From Heligmosomoides polygyrus polygyrus (taxonomy: Eukaryota > Nematoda > Chromadorea > Rhabditida > Heligmosomidae): a stretch of 64,000 nucleotides of DNA. Position 1 is the first letter of the stretch. Each line of letters starts with the position of its first letter. The stretch covers positions 44,685,631 through 44,749,630 of the forward strand of contig OX377206.1 in the NCBI GenBank assembly GCA_947396885.1. The letters are read 5' to 3'. Positions 27,060 to 40,854 of this stretch are shown here, one piece after another. The notes under the pieces were generated by a model. It saw only the letters and a program-made list of their open reading frames with translations, made no database searches and was not told the origin of the DNA. The position numbers and the translations under genes were made by a program.

Positions 27060-30000
27060 CCCCGCGTCAGTCGTCGACCTCGCCGGCACCAAACGCTGGA
27101 CGTGCGAGCCACTTAAGGCATTCCGGCTTCGGGAATGGCTGGCCACGCTAGGAAGGTAGCGCAACCCAGCTGGTGATCCTTCCTCACCCCGCGTCAGTCG
27201 TCAACCTCGCCGGCACCTAACGCTGGACGTGCAAGCCACTTCAGGCATTCCGGCTTCGGGAATGGCTGGCCACGCTAGGAAGGTAGCGCAACCCAGCTAG
27301 TGATCCTTCCTCACCCCGCCTCAGTCGTCGACCTCGCCGGCACCTAACGCTGGACGTGCGAGCCACTTCAGGCATTCCGGCTTCGGGAATGGCTGGCCAC
27401 GCTAGGAAGGTAGCGCAACCCAGCTGGTGATTCTTCCTCACCCCGCGTCAGTCGTCGACCTCGCCGGCACCTAACGCTGGACGTGCGAGCCACTTCAGGC
27501 ATTCCGGCTTCGGGAATGGCTGGCCACGCTAGGAACGTAGCCCAGCCTAGCTGGTGATCCTTCCTCAACAAGTGTCGCGGGCCACGTCAGGCATTCCGGC
27601 TTCGGGAATGGCTGGCCACGCTAGGAACGTAGCCCAGCCTAGCTGGTGATCCTTCCTCAACAAGTGTCTCGGGCTACGCCAGGCATTCCGGCCTCGGGTA
27701 TGGCTCGCCACGCTAGGAACGTAGCCTAGTCATGCTGGTGATCCTTCCTCACACCGCGTCAGTCGTCGGCTTCGCCGGCACCTGACGCTTGACGTGCGAG
27801 CCACCTTAGGCATTCCGGCTTCGGAAATGGCTGGCCACGCTAGGAACGTAGTCCAGTCATGCTGGTGATCCTTCCTCACCCAACGTCAGTCGTTAGCTTC
27901 GCCTGCACCTGACGCTGGACGTGCAAGCCACTTCAGGCATTCCGGCTTCGAGAATGGCTGGCCACGCTAGGAACGTAGCCTAGTCATGCTGGTGATCCTT
28001 CCTCACCCCGCGTCAGTCGTCAACCTCGCCGGCACCAAACGCTGGACATGCGGACCACGCCAGTCATTCCGGCTTCGAGTATGGCTGGCCACGCTAGGAA
28101 TGTAGCCCAACCTAGCTGGTGATCCTTCCTCACCCCGCGTCAGTCGTCGACCCCGCCGGAACCTGACGCTGGACGTGCGAGCCACTTTAGGCATTCCGGC
28201 TTCGGGAATGGCTGGCCACGCTAGGAACGTAGCCCAACCTAGCTGGTGATCCTTCCTCACCCCGCGTCACTCGTCGACCTCGCCGGCACCTGACGCTGGA
28301 CATGCGGACCACGCCAGTCATTCCGGTTCGAGTGTGGCTGGCCACGCTAGGAACGCAGCCCAACCTAGCTGATGATCCTTCCTCAACAAGTGTCGCGGGC
28401 CACGTCAGGCTTTCCGGCTTCGGGTATGGCTGGAAACGCTAGGAACGTAGCCCAGCCTAGCTGGTGATCCTTCCTCACCCCGCGTCAGTCGTCGACCTCG
28501 CCGGCACCTGACGCTGGACGTGCGAGCCACTTTAGGCATTCCGGCTTCGGGAATGGCTGACCACGCTAGGAACGTAGCCCAGCCTAGCTGGTGATCCTTC
28601 CTCACCTCGCGTCAGTTGTCGACCTCGCTGGCACAAAACGCTGGACCTACGGACCACGTCAGTCATTCCGGCTTCGAGTATGCCTGGCCACGCTGGGAAC
28701 GTAGCGCTGATGATCCTGATGATCCTTCCTCAACAAGTGTCGCGGGCCACGTCAGGCTTTCCGGCTTCGGGAATGGCTGGCCACGCTAGGAACGTAGCGC
28801 AACCCAGCTGGTGATCCTTCCTCAACCATTGTCTCGGGCTACGCCAAGCATTCCGGCCTCGGGTATGGCTCGCCACGCTAGGAACGTAGCCTAGTCATGC
28901 TGGTGATCCTTCCTCACCCCGCGTCAGTCGTCGACCTCGCCGGCACCAAACGCTGGACATGCGGACCACGCCAGTCATTCCGGTTTCGAGTATGGCTGGC
29001 CACGCTAGGAACGTAGCCCAACCTAGCTGATGATCCTTCCTCACCCCGCGTCAGTCGTCAACCTCGCCGGCACCTAACGCTGGACGTGCGAGCCACTTCA
29101 GGCATTCCGGCTTCGGGAATGGCTGGCCACGCTAGGAGCGTAGCGCAACCCAGCTGGTGATCCTTCCTCACCCCGCGTCAGTCGTCGACCTCGCCGGCAC
29201 CAAACACTGGACATGCGGACCACGCCAGACATTCCGGTTTCGAGTATGGCTGGCCACGCTAGGAACGTAGCCCAACCTAGCTGATGATCCTTCCTCACCC
29301 CGCGTCAGTCGTCAACCTCGCCGGCACCTAACGCTGGACGTGCGAGCCACTTCAGGCATTCCGGCTTCGGGAATGGCTGGCCACGCTAGGAAGGTAGCGC
29401 AACCCAGCTGGTGATCCTTCCTCACCCCGCGTCAGTCGTCGACCTCGCCGGCACCAAACGCTGGACATGCGGACCACGCCAGTCATTCCGGCCTCGGGTA
29501 TGGCTCGCCACGCTAGGAACGTAGCCTAGTCATGCTGGTGATCCTTCCTCACCCCGCGTCAGTCGTCAACCTCGCCGGCACCAAACGCTGGACATGCGGA
29601 CCACGCCAGTCATTCCGGCTTCGAGTATGGCTGGCCACGCTAGGAATGTAGCCCAACCTAGCTGGTGATCCTTCCTCACCCCGCGTCAGTCGTCGACCCC
29701 GCCGGAACCTGACGCTGGACGTGCGAGCCACTTTAGGCATTCCGGCTTCGGGAATGGCTGGCCACGCTAGGAACGTAGCCCAGTCATGCTGGTGATCCTT
29801 CCTCACCCCGCGTCAGTCGTCGACCTCGCCGGCACCAAACACTGGACATGCGGACCACGCCAGTCATTCCGGCTTCGGGTATGGCTCGCCACGCTAGGAA
29901 CGTAGCCTAGTCATGCTGGTGATCCTTCCTCACCCCGCGTCAGTCGTCGACCTCTCCGGCACCAAACGCTGGACATGCGGACCACGCCAGTCATTCCGGT

Positions 30001-32490
30001 TTCGAGTATGGCTGGCCACGCTAGGAACGTAGCCCAACCTAGCTGATGATCCTTCCTCACCCCGCGTCAGTCGTCAACCTCGCTGGCACCTAACGCTGGA
30101 CGTGCGAGCCACTTCAGGCATTCCGGCTTCGGGAATGGCTGGCCACGCTAGGAAGGTAGCGCAACCCAGCTGGTGATCCTTCCTCACCCCGCGTCAGTCG
30201 TCGACCTCGCCGGCACCAAACGCTGGACATGCGGACCACGCCAGTCATTCCGGCCTCGGGTATGGCTCGCCACGCTAGGAACGTAGCCCAACCTAGCTGG
30301 TGATCCTTCCTCACCCCGCGTCAGTCGTCGACCTCTCCGGCACCTGACGCTGGACATGCGGACCACGCCAGTCATTCCGGCTTCGAGTGTGGCTGGCCAC
30401 GCTAGGAACGCAGCCCAACCTAGCTGATGATCCTTCCTCAACAAGTGTCGCGGGCCACGTCAGGCTTTCCGGCTTCGGGTATGGCTGGCCACGCTAGGAA
30501 CGTAGCCCAACCTAGCTGATCCTTCCACACCCCGCGCCAGTCGTCGGCTTCGCCGGCACCAAACGCTGGACATGCGGACCACGCCAGTCATTCCGGCTTC
30601 GGGAATGGCTGGCCACGCTAGGAACGTAGCCTAGTCATGCTGGTGATCCTTCCTCACCCCGCGTCAGTCGTCGACCTCGCCGGCACCAAACGCTGGACGT
30701 GCGAACCACTTTAGGCATTCCGGCTTCGGGAATGGCTGGCCACGCTAGGAACGTAGCCCAGTCATGCTGGTGATCCTTCCTCACCCCGCGTCAGTCGTCG
30801 ACCTCGCCGGCACCAAACACTGGACATGCGGACCACGCCAGTCATTCCGGCTTCGGGTATGGCTCGCCACGCTAGGAACGTAGCCTAGTCATGCTGGTGA
30901 TCCTTCCTCACCCCGCGTCAGTCGTCGACCTCGCCGGCACCAAACGCTGGACATGCGGACCACGCCAGTCATTCCGGTTTCGAGTATGGCTGGCCACGCT
31001 AGGAACGTAGCCCAACCTAGCTGATGATCCTTCCTCACCCCGCGTCAGTCGTCGACCTCGCCGGCACCAAACGCTGGACATGCGGACCACGCCAGTCATT
31101 CCGGTTTCGAGTATGGCTGGCCACGCTAGGAACGTAGCCCAACCTAGCTCATGATCCTTCCTCACCCCGCGTCAGTCGTCAACCTCGCCGGCACCTAACG
31201 CTGGACGTGCGAGCCACTTCAGGCATTCCGGCTTCGGGAATGGCTGGCCACGCTAGGAAGGTAGCGCAACCCAGCTGGTGATCCTTCCTCACCCCGCTTC
31301 AGTCGTCGACCTCGCCGGCACCAAACGCTGGACATGCGGACCACGCCAGTCATTCCGGCCTCGGGTATGGCTCGCCACGCTAGTAACGTAGCCTAGTCAT
31401 GCTGGTGATCCTTCCTCACCCCGCGTCAGTCGTCAACCTCGCCGGCACCAAACGCTGGACATGCGGACCACGCCAGTCATTCCGGCTTCGAGTATGGCTG
31501 GCCACGCTAGGAATGTAGCCCAACCTAGCTGGTGATCCTTCCTCACCCCGCGTCAGTCGTCGACCCCGCCGGAACCTGACGCTGGACGTGCGAGCCACTT
31601 TAGGCATTCCGGCTTCGGGAATGGCTGGCCACGCTAGGAACGTAGCCCAACCTAGCTGGTGATCCTTCCTCACCCCGCGTCAGTCGTCGACCTCGCCGGC
31701 ACCTGACGCTGGACATGCGGACCACGCCAGTCATTCCGGCTTCGAGTGTGGCTGGCCACGCTAGGAACGCAGCCCAACCTAGCTGATGATCCTTCCTCAA
31801 CAAGTGTCGCGGGCCACGTCAGGCTTTCCGGCTTCGGGTATGGCTGGAAACGCTAGGAACGTAGCCCAGCCTAGCTGGTGATCCTTCCTCACCCCGCGTC
31901 AGTCGTCGACCTCGCCGGCACCTGACGCTGGACGTGCGAGCCACTTTAGGCATTCCGGCTTCGGGAATGGCTGGCCACGCTAGGAACGTAGCCCAACCTA
32001 GCTGGTGATCCTTCCTCACCCCGCGTCAGTCGTCGACCTCGCCGGCACCTGACGCTGGACATGCGGACCACGCCAGTCATTCCGGCTTCGAGTATGGCTG
32101 GCCACGCTAGGAACGTAGCCCAACCTAGCTGATGATCCTTCCTCAACAAGTGTCGCGGGCCACGTCAGGCTTTCCGGCTTCGGGTATGGCTGGCCACGCT
32201 AGGAACGTAGCCCAACCTAGCTGATCCTTCCACACCCCGCGCCAGTCGTCGGCTTCGCCGGCACCAAACGCTGGACATGCGGACCACGCCAGTCATTCCG
32301 GCTTCGGGAATGGCTGGCCACGCTAGGAACGTAGTGCAACCCAGCTGGTGATCCTTCCTCACCCCGCGTCAGTCGTCGACCTCGCCGGCACCAAACGCTG
32401 GACGTGCGAACCACTTTAGGCATTCCGGCTTCGGGAATGGCTGGCCACGCTAGGAACGTAGCCCAGTCATGCTTGTGATCCTTCCTCACC
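27060..32490. repeat. Segmental repeat of the 7.32-kb series, copy 1
   Basis: Landmarks at 27241, 28003, 28405, 29098, 30908, 31416, 31946 and 32217 recur at a spacing of 7,321-7,322 bp (34562, 35324, 35727, 36420, 38230, 38738, 39268, 39539). Similarity covers about 5.4 kb and fades after 32,490. The unit mix differs from the 7.06-kb series, so the array holds at least two distinct higher-order families. Confidence 0.85.
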
Positions 32491-33688
32491 CCGCGTCAGT
32501 CGTCGACCTCGCCGGCACCTGACGCTGGACATGCGGACCACGCCAGTCATTCCGGCTTCGAGTATGGCTGGCCACGCTAGGAACGTAGCCCAACCTAGCT
32601 GATGATCCTTCCTCAACAAGTGTCGCGGGCCACGTCAGGCTTTCCGGCTTCGGGTATGGCTGGCCACGCTAGGAACGTAGCCCAACCTAGCTGGTGATCC
32701 TTCCTCACCCCGCGTCAGTCGTCGACCCCGCCGGAACCTGACGCTGGACGTGCGAGCCACTTTAGGCATTCCGGCTTCGGGAATGGCTGGCCACGCTAGG
32801 AACGTAGCCCAACCTAGCTGGTGATCCTTCCTCACCCCGCGTCAGTCGTCGACCTCGCCGGCACCTGACGCTGGACATGCGGACCACGCCAGTCATTCCG
32901 GCTTCGGGAATGGCTGGCCACGCTAGGAACGTAGCGCAACCCAGCTGGTGATCCTTCCTCAACCATTGTCTCGGGCTACGCCAAGCATTCCGGCCTCGGG
33001 TATGGCTGGCCACGCTAGGAACGTAGCCCAACCTAGCTGATGATCCTTCCTCACCCCGCGTCAGTCGTCAACCTCGCCGGCACCTAACGCTGGACGTGCG
33101 AGCCACTTCAGGCATTCCGGCTTCGGGAATGGCTGGCCACGCTAGGAGCGTAGCGCAACCCAGCTGGTGATCCTTCCTCACCCCGCGTCAGTCGTCGACC
33201 TCGCCGGCACCAAACACTGGACATGCGGACCACGCCAGTCATTCCGGCCTCGGGTATGGCTCGCCACGCTAGGAACGTAGCCTAGTCATGCTGGTGATCC
33301 TTCCTCACCCCGCGTCAGTCGTCGACCTCGCCGGCACCAAACGCTGGACATGCGGACCACGCCAGTCATTCCGGTTTCGAGTATGGCTGGCCACGCTAGG
33401 AACGTAGCCCAACCTAGCGGATGATCCTTCCTCACCCCGCGTCAGTCGTCAACCTCGCCGGCACCTAACGCTGGACGTGCGAGCCACTTCAGGCATTCCG
33501 GCTTCGGGAATGGCTGGCCACGCTAGGAAGGTAGCGCAACCCAGCTGGTGATCCTTCCTCACCCCGCGTCAGTCGTCGACCTCGCCGGCACCAAACGCTG
33601 GACATGCGGACCACGCCAGTCATTCCGGCCTCGGGTATGGCTCGCCACGCTAGGAACGTAGCCTAGTCATGCTGGTGATCCTTCCTCA

Positions 33689-34380
33689 CCCAACGTCAGT
33701 CGTCAACCTCGCCGGCACCTAACGCTGGACGTGCGAGCCACTTAAGGCATTCCGGCTTCGGGAATGGCTGGCCACGCTAGGAAGGTAGCGCAACCCAGCT
33801 GGTGATCCTTCCTCACCCCGCGTCAGTCGTCAACCTCGCCGGCACCTAACGCTGGACGTGCAAGCCACTTCAGGCATTCCGGCTTCGGGAATGGCTGGCC
33901 ACGCTAGGAAGGTAGCGCAACCCAGCTGGTGATCCTTCCTCACCCCGCCTCAGTCGTCGACCTCGCCGGCACCTAACGCTGGACGTGCGAGCCACTTCAG
34001 GCATTCCGGCTTCGGGAATGGCTGGCCACGCTAGGAAGGTAGCGCAACCCAGCTGGTGATTCTTCCTCACCCCGCGTCAGTCGTCGACCTCGCCGGCACC
34101 TAACGCTGGACGTGCGAGCCACTTCAGGCATTCCGGCTTCGGGAATGGCTGGCCACGCTAGGAACGTAGCCCAGCCTAGCTGGTGATCCTTCCTCAACAA
34201 GTGTCGCGGGCCACGTCAGGCATTCCGGCTTCGGGAATGGCTGGCCACGCTAGGAACGTAGCCCAGCCTAGCTGGTGATCCTTCCTCAACAAGTGTCTCG
34301 GGCTACGCCAGGCATTCCGGCCTCGGGTATGGCTCGCCACGCTAGGAACGTAGCCTAGTCATGCTGGTGATCCTTCCTCA
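33689..34380. repeat. 692-bp duplicated block (extra copy)
   Basis: 33,689-34,380 repeats directly as 34,381-35,072 (landmarks 33870/34562 and 33997/34689). 692 equals four 127-bp plus two 92-bp units. Both copies share the rare cacttaaggc variant of cacttcaggc, also present near 27,111. Confidence 0.82.
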
Positions 34381-37300
34381 CCCAACGTCAGTCGTCAACC
34401 TCGCCGGCACCTAACGCTGGACGTGCGAGCCACTTAAGGCATTCCGGCTTCGGGAATGGCTGGCCACGCTAGGAAGGTAGCGCAACCCAGCTGGTGATCC
34501 TTCCTCACCCCGCGTCAGTCGTCAACCTCGCCGGCACCTAACGCTGGACGTGCAAGCCACTTCAGGCATTCCGGCTTCGGGAATGGCTGGCCACGCTAGG
34601 AAGGTAGCGCAACCCAGCTGGTGATCCTTCCTCACCCCGCCTCAGTCGTCGACCTCGCCGGCACCTAACGCTGGACGTGCGAGCCACTTCAGGCATTCCG
34701 GCTTCGGGAATGGCTGGCCACGCTAGGAAGGTAGCGCAACCCAGCTGGTGATTCTTCCTCACCCCGCGTCAGTCGTCGACCTCGCCGGCACCTAACGCTG
34801 GACGTGCGAGCCACTTCAGGCATTCCGGCTTCGGGAATGGCTGGCCACGCTAGGAACGTAGCCCAGCCTAGCTGGTGATCCTTCCTCAACAAGTGTCGCG
34901 GGCCACGTCAGGCATTCCGGCTTCGGGAATGGCTGGCCACGCTAGGAACGTAGCCCAGCCTAGCTGGTGATCCTTCCTCAACAAGTGTCTCGGGCTACGC
35001 CAGGCATTCCGGCCTCGGGTATGGCTCGCCACGCTAGGAACGTAGCCTAGTCATGCTGGTGATCCTTCCTCACACCGCGTCAGTCGTCGGCTTCGCCGGC
35101 ACCTGACGCTTGACGTGCGAGCCACCTTAGGCATTCCGGCTTCGGAAATGGCTGGCCACGCTAGGAACGTAGTCCAGTCATGCTGGTGATCCTTCCTCAC
35201 CCAACGTCAGTCGTCAGCTTCGCCTGCACCTGACGCTGGACGTGCAAGCCACTTCAGGCATTCCGGCTTCGAGAATGGCTGGCCACGCTAGGAACGTAGC
35301 CTAGTCATGCTGGTGATCCTTCCTCACCCCGCGTCAGTCGTCAACCTCGCCGGCACCAAACGCTGGACATGCGGACCACGCCAGTCATTCCGGCTTCGAG
35401 TATGGCTGGCCACGCTAGGAATGTAGCCCAACCTAGCTGGTGATCCTTCCTCACCCCGCGTCAGTCGTCGACCCCGCCGGAACCTGACGCTGGACGTGCG
35501 AGCCACTTTAGGCATTCCGGCTTCGGGAATGGCTGGCCACGCTAGGAACGTAGCCCAACCTAGCTGGTGATCCTTCCTCACCCCGCGTCACTCGTCGACC
35601 TCGCCGGCACCTGACGCTGGACATGCGGACCACGCCAGTCATTCCGGCTTCGAGTGTGGCTGGCCACGCTAGGAACGCAGCCCAACCTAGCTGATGATCC
35701 TTCCTCAACAAGTGTCGCGGGCCACGTCAGGCTTTCCGGCTTCGGGTATGGCTGGAAACGCTAGGAACGTAGCCCAGCCTAGCTGGTGATCCTTCCTCAC
35801 CCCGCGTCAGTCGTCGACCTCGCCGGCACCTGACGCTGGACGTGCGAGCCACTTTAGGCATTCCGGCTTCGGGAATGGCTGACCACGCTAGGAACGTAGC
35901 CCAGCCTAGCTGGTGATCCTTCCTCACCTCGCGTCAGTTGTCGACCTCGCTGGCACAAAACGCTGGACCTACGGACCACGTCAGTCATTCCGGCTTCGAG
36001 TATGCCTGGCCACGCTGGGAACGTAGCGCTGATGATCCTGATGATCCTTCCTCAACAAGTGTCGCGGGCCACGTCAGGCTTTCCGGCTTCGGGAATGGCT
36101 GGCCACGCTAGGAACGTAGCGCAACCCAGCTGGTGATCCTTCCTCAACCATTGTCTCGGGCTACGCCAAGCATTCCGGCCTCGGGTATGGCTCGCCACGC
36201 TAGGAACGTAGCCTAGTCATGCTGGTGATCCTTCCTCACCCCGCGTCAGTCGTCGACCTCGCCGGCACCAAACGCTGGACATGCGGACCACGCCAGTCAT
36301 TCCGGTTTCGAGTATGGCTGGCCACGCTAGGAACGTAGCCCAACCTAGCTGATGATCCTTCCTCACCCCGCGTCAGTCGTCAACCTCGCCGGCACCTAAC
36401 GCTGGACGTGCGAGCCACTTCAGGCATTCCGGCTTCGGGAATGGCTGGCCACGCTAGGAGCGTAGCGCAACCCAGCTGGTGATCCTTCCTCACCCCGCGT
36501 CAGTCGTCGACCTCGCCGGCACCAAACACTGGACATGCGGACCACGCCAGACATTCCGGTTTCGAGTATGGCTGGCCACGCTAGGAACGTAGCCCAACCT
36601 AGCTGATGATCCTTCCTCACCCCGCGTCAGTCGTCAACCTCGCCGGCACCTAACGCTGGACGTGCGAGCCACTTCAGGCATTCCGGCTTCGGGAATGGCT
36701 GGCCACGCTAGGAAGGTAGCGCAACCCAGCTGGTGATCCTTCCTCACCCCGCGTCAGTCGTCGACCTCGCCGGCACCAAACGCTGGACATGCGGACCACG
36801 CCAGTCATTCCGGCCTCGGGTATGGCTCGCCACGCTAGGAACGTAGCCTAGTCATGCTGGTGATCCTTCCTCACCCCGCGTCAGTCGTCAACCTCGCCGG
36901 CACCAAACGCTGGACATGCGGACCACGCCAGTCATTCCGGCTTCGAGTATGGCTGGCCACGCTAGGAATGTAGCCCAACCTAGCTGGTGATCCTTCCTCA
37001 CCCCGCGTCAGTCGTCGACCCCGCCGGAACCTGACGCTGGACGTGCGAGCCACTTTAGGCATTCCGGCTTCGGGAATGGCTGGCCACGCTAGGAACGTAG
37101 CCCAGTCATGCTGGTGATCCTTCCTCACCCCGCGTCAGTCGTCGACCTCGCCGGCACCAAACACTGGACATGCGGACCACGCCAGTCATTCCGGCTTCGG
37201 GTATGGCTCGCCACGCTAGGAACGTAGCCTAGTCATGCTGGTGATCCTTCCTCACCCCGCGTCAGTCGTCGACCTCTCCGGCACCAAACGCTGGACATGC

Positions 37301-39811
37301 GGACCACGCCAGTCATTCCGGTTTCGAGTATGGCTGGCCACGCTAGGAACGTAGCCCAACCTAGCTGATGATCCTTCCTCACCCCGCGTCAGTCGTCAAC
37401 CTCGCTGGCACCTAACGCTGGACGTGCGAGCCACTTCAGGCATTCCGGCTTCGGGAATGGCTGGCCACGCTAGGAAGGTAGCGCAACCCAGCTGGTGATC
37501 CTTCCTCACCCCGCGTCAGTCGTCGACCTCGCCGGCACCAAACGCTGGACATGCGGACCACGCCAGTCATTCCGGCCTCGGGTATGGCTCGCCACGCTAG
37601 GAACGTAGCCCAACCTAGCTGGTGATCCTTCCTCACCCCGCGTCAGTCGTCGACCTCTCCGGCACCTGACGCTGGACATGCGGACCACGCCAGTCATTCC
37701 GGCTTCGAGTGTGGCTGGCCATGCTAGGAACGCAGCCCAACCTAGCTGATGATCCTTCCTCAACAAGTGTCGCGGGCCACGTCAGGCTTTCCGGCTTCGG
37801 GTATGGCTGGCCACGCTAGGAACGTAGCCCAACCTAGCTGATCCTTCCACACCCCGCGCCAGTCGTCGGCTTCGCCGGCACCAAACGCTGGACATGCGGA
37901 CCACGCCAGTCATTCCGGCTTCGGGAATGGCTGGCCACGCTAGGAACGTAGCCTAGTCATGCTGGTGATCCTTCCTCACCCCGCGTCAGTCGTCGACCTC
38001 GCCGGCACCAAACGCTGGACGTGCGAACCACTTTAGGCATTCCGGCTTCGGGAATGGCTGGCCACGCTAGGAACGTAGCCCAGTCATGCTGGTGATCCTT
38101 CCTCACCCCGCGTCAGTCGTCGACCTCGCCGGCACCAAACACTGGACATGCGGACCACGCCAGTCATTCCGGCTTCGGGTATGGCTCGCCACGCTAGGAA
38201 CGTAGCCTAGTCATGCTGGTGATCCTTCCTCACCCCGCGTCAGTCGTCGACCTCGCCGGCACCAAACGCTGGACATGCGGACCACGCCAGTCATTCCGGT
38301 TTCGAGTATGGCTGGCCACGCTAGGAACGTAGCCCAACCTAGCTGATGATCCTTCCTCACCCCGCGTCAGTCGTCGACCTCGCCGGCACCAAACGCTGGA
38401 CATGCGGACCACGCCAGTCATTCCGGTTTCGAGTATGGCTGGCCACGCTAGGAACGTAGCCCAACCTAGCTCATGATCCTTCCTCACCCCGCGTCAGTCG
38501 TCAACCTCGCCGGCACCTAACGCTGGACGTGCGAGCCACTTCAGGCATTCCGGCTTCGGGAATGGCTGGCCACGCTAGGAAGGTAGCGCAACCCAGCTGG
38601 TGATCCTTCCTCACCCCGCGTCAGTCGTCGACCTCGCCGGCACCAAACGCTGGACATGCGGACCACGCCAGTCATTCCGGCCTCGGGTATGGCTCGCCAC
38701 GCTAGTAACGTAGCCTAGTCATGCTGGTGATCCTTCCTCACCCCGCGTCAGTCGTCAACCTCGCCGGCACCAAACGCTGGACATGCGGACCACGCCAGTC
38801 ATTCCGGCTTCGAGTATGGCTGGCCACGCTAGGAATGTAGCCCAACCTAGCTGGTGATCCTTCCTCACCCCGCGTCAGTCGTCGACCCCGCCGGAACCTG
38901 ACGCTGGACGTGCGAGCCACTTTAGGCATTCCGGCTTCGGGAATGGCTGGCCACGCTAGGAACGTAGCCCAACCTAGCTGGTGATCCTTCCTCACCCCGC
39001 GTCAGTCGTCGACCTCGCCGGCACCTGACGCTGGACATGCGGACCACGCCAGTCATTCCGGCTTCGAGTGTGGCTGGCCACGCTAGGAACGCAGCCCAAC
39101 CTAGCTGATGATCCTTCCTCAACAAGTGTCGCGGGCCACGTCAGGCTTTCCGGCTTCGGGTATGGCTGGAAACGCTAGGAACGTAGCCCAGCCTAGCTGG
39201 TGATCCTTCCTCACCCCGCGTCAGTCGTCGACCTCGCCGGCACCTGACGCTGGACGTGCGAGCCACTTTAGGCATTCCGGCTTCGGGAATGGCTGGCCAC
39301 GCTAGGAACGTAGCCCAACCTAGCTGGTGATCCTTCCTCACCCCGCGTCAGTCGTCGACCTCGCCGGCACCTGACGCTGGACATGCGGACCACGCCAGTC
39401 ATTCCGGCTTCGAGTATGGCTGGCCACGCTAGGAACGTAGCCCAACCTAGCTGATGATCCTTCCTCAACAAGTGTCGCGGGCCACGTCAGGCTTTCCGGC
39501 TTCGGGTATGGCTGGCCACGCTAGGAACGTAGCCCAACCTAGCTGATCCTTCCACACCCCGCGCCAGTCGTCGGCTTCGCCGGCACCAAACGCTGGACAT
39601 GCGGACCACGCCAGTCATTCCGGCTTCGGGAATGGCTGGCCACGCTAGGAACGTAGTGCAACCCAGCTGGTGATCCTTCCTCACCCCGCGTCAGTCGTCG
39701 ACCTCGCCGGCACCAAACGCTGGACGTGCGAACCACTTTAGGCATTCCGGCTTCGGGAATGGCTGGCCACGCTAGGAACGTAGCCCAGTCATGCTTGTGA
39801 TCCTTCCTCAC
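34381..39811. repeat. Segmental repeat of the 7.32-kb series, copy 2
   Basis: Copy of 27,060-32,490 with only scattered substitutions. Its tail was amplified again: landmarks at 39141, 39268, 39487 and 39539 recur 1,066 bp later at 40207, 40334, 40553 and 40605. Confidence 0.83.
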
Positions 39812-40854
39812 CCCGCGTCAGTCGTCGACCTCGCCGGACCCAAACGCTGGACATGCGGACCACGCCAGTCATTCCGGCTTCGAGTATGGCTGGCCACGCT
39901 AGGAACGTAGCCCAACCTAGCTGATCCTTCCACACCCCGCGCCAGTCGTCGGCTTCGCCGGCACCTGACGCTGGACGTGCGAGGCACTTTAGGCGTTCCG
40001 GCTTCGGGAATGCTGGCCACGCTAGGAACGTAGCCCAGCCTAGCTGGTGATCCTTCCTCACCCCGCGTCAGTCGTCGACCTCGCCGGCACCTGACGCTGG
40101 ACATGCGGACCACGCCAGTCATTCCGGCTTCGAGTGTGGCTGGCCACGCTAGGAACGCAGCCCAACCTAGCTGATGATCCTTCCTCAACAAGTGTCGCGG
40201 GCCACGTCAGGCTTTCCGGCTTCGGGTATGGCTGGAAACGCTAGGAACGTAGCCCAGCCTAGCTGGTGATCCTTCCTCACCCCGCGTCAGTCGTCGACCT
40301 CGCCGGCACCTGACGCTGGACGTGCGAGCCACTTTAGGCATTCCGGCTTCGGGAATGGCTGGCCACGCTAGGAACGTAGCCCAACCTAGCTGGTGATCCT
40401 TCCTCACCCCGCGTCAGTCGTCGACCTCGCCGGCACCTGACGCTGGACATGCGGACCACGCCAGTCATTCCGGCTTCGAGTATGGCTGGCCACGCTAGGA
40501 ACGTAGCCCAACCTAGCTGATGATCCTTCCTCAACAAGTGTCGCGGGCCACGTCAGGCTTTCCGGCTTCGGGTATGGCTGGCCACGCTAGGAACGTAGCC
40601 CAACCTAGCTGATCCTTCCACACCCCGCGCCAGTCGTCGGCTTCGCCGGCACCAAACGCTGGACATGCGGACCACGCCAGTCATTCCGGCTTCGGGAATG
40701 GCTGGCCACGCTAGGAACGTAGTGCAACCCAGCTGGTGATCCTTCCTCACCCCGCGTCAGTCGTCGACCTCGCCGGCACCAAACGCTGGACGTGCGAACC
40801 ACTTTAGGCATTCCGGCTTCGGGAATGGCTGGCCACGCTAGGAACGTAGCCCAG

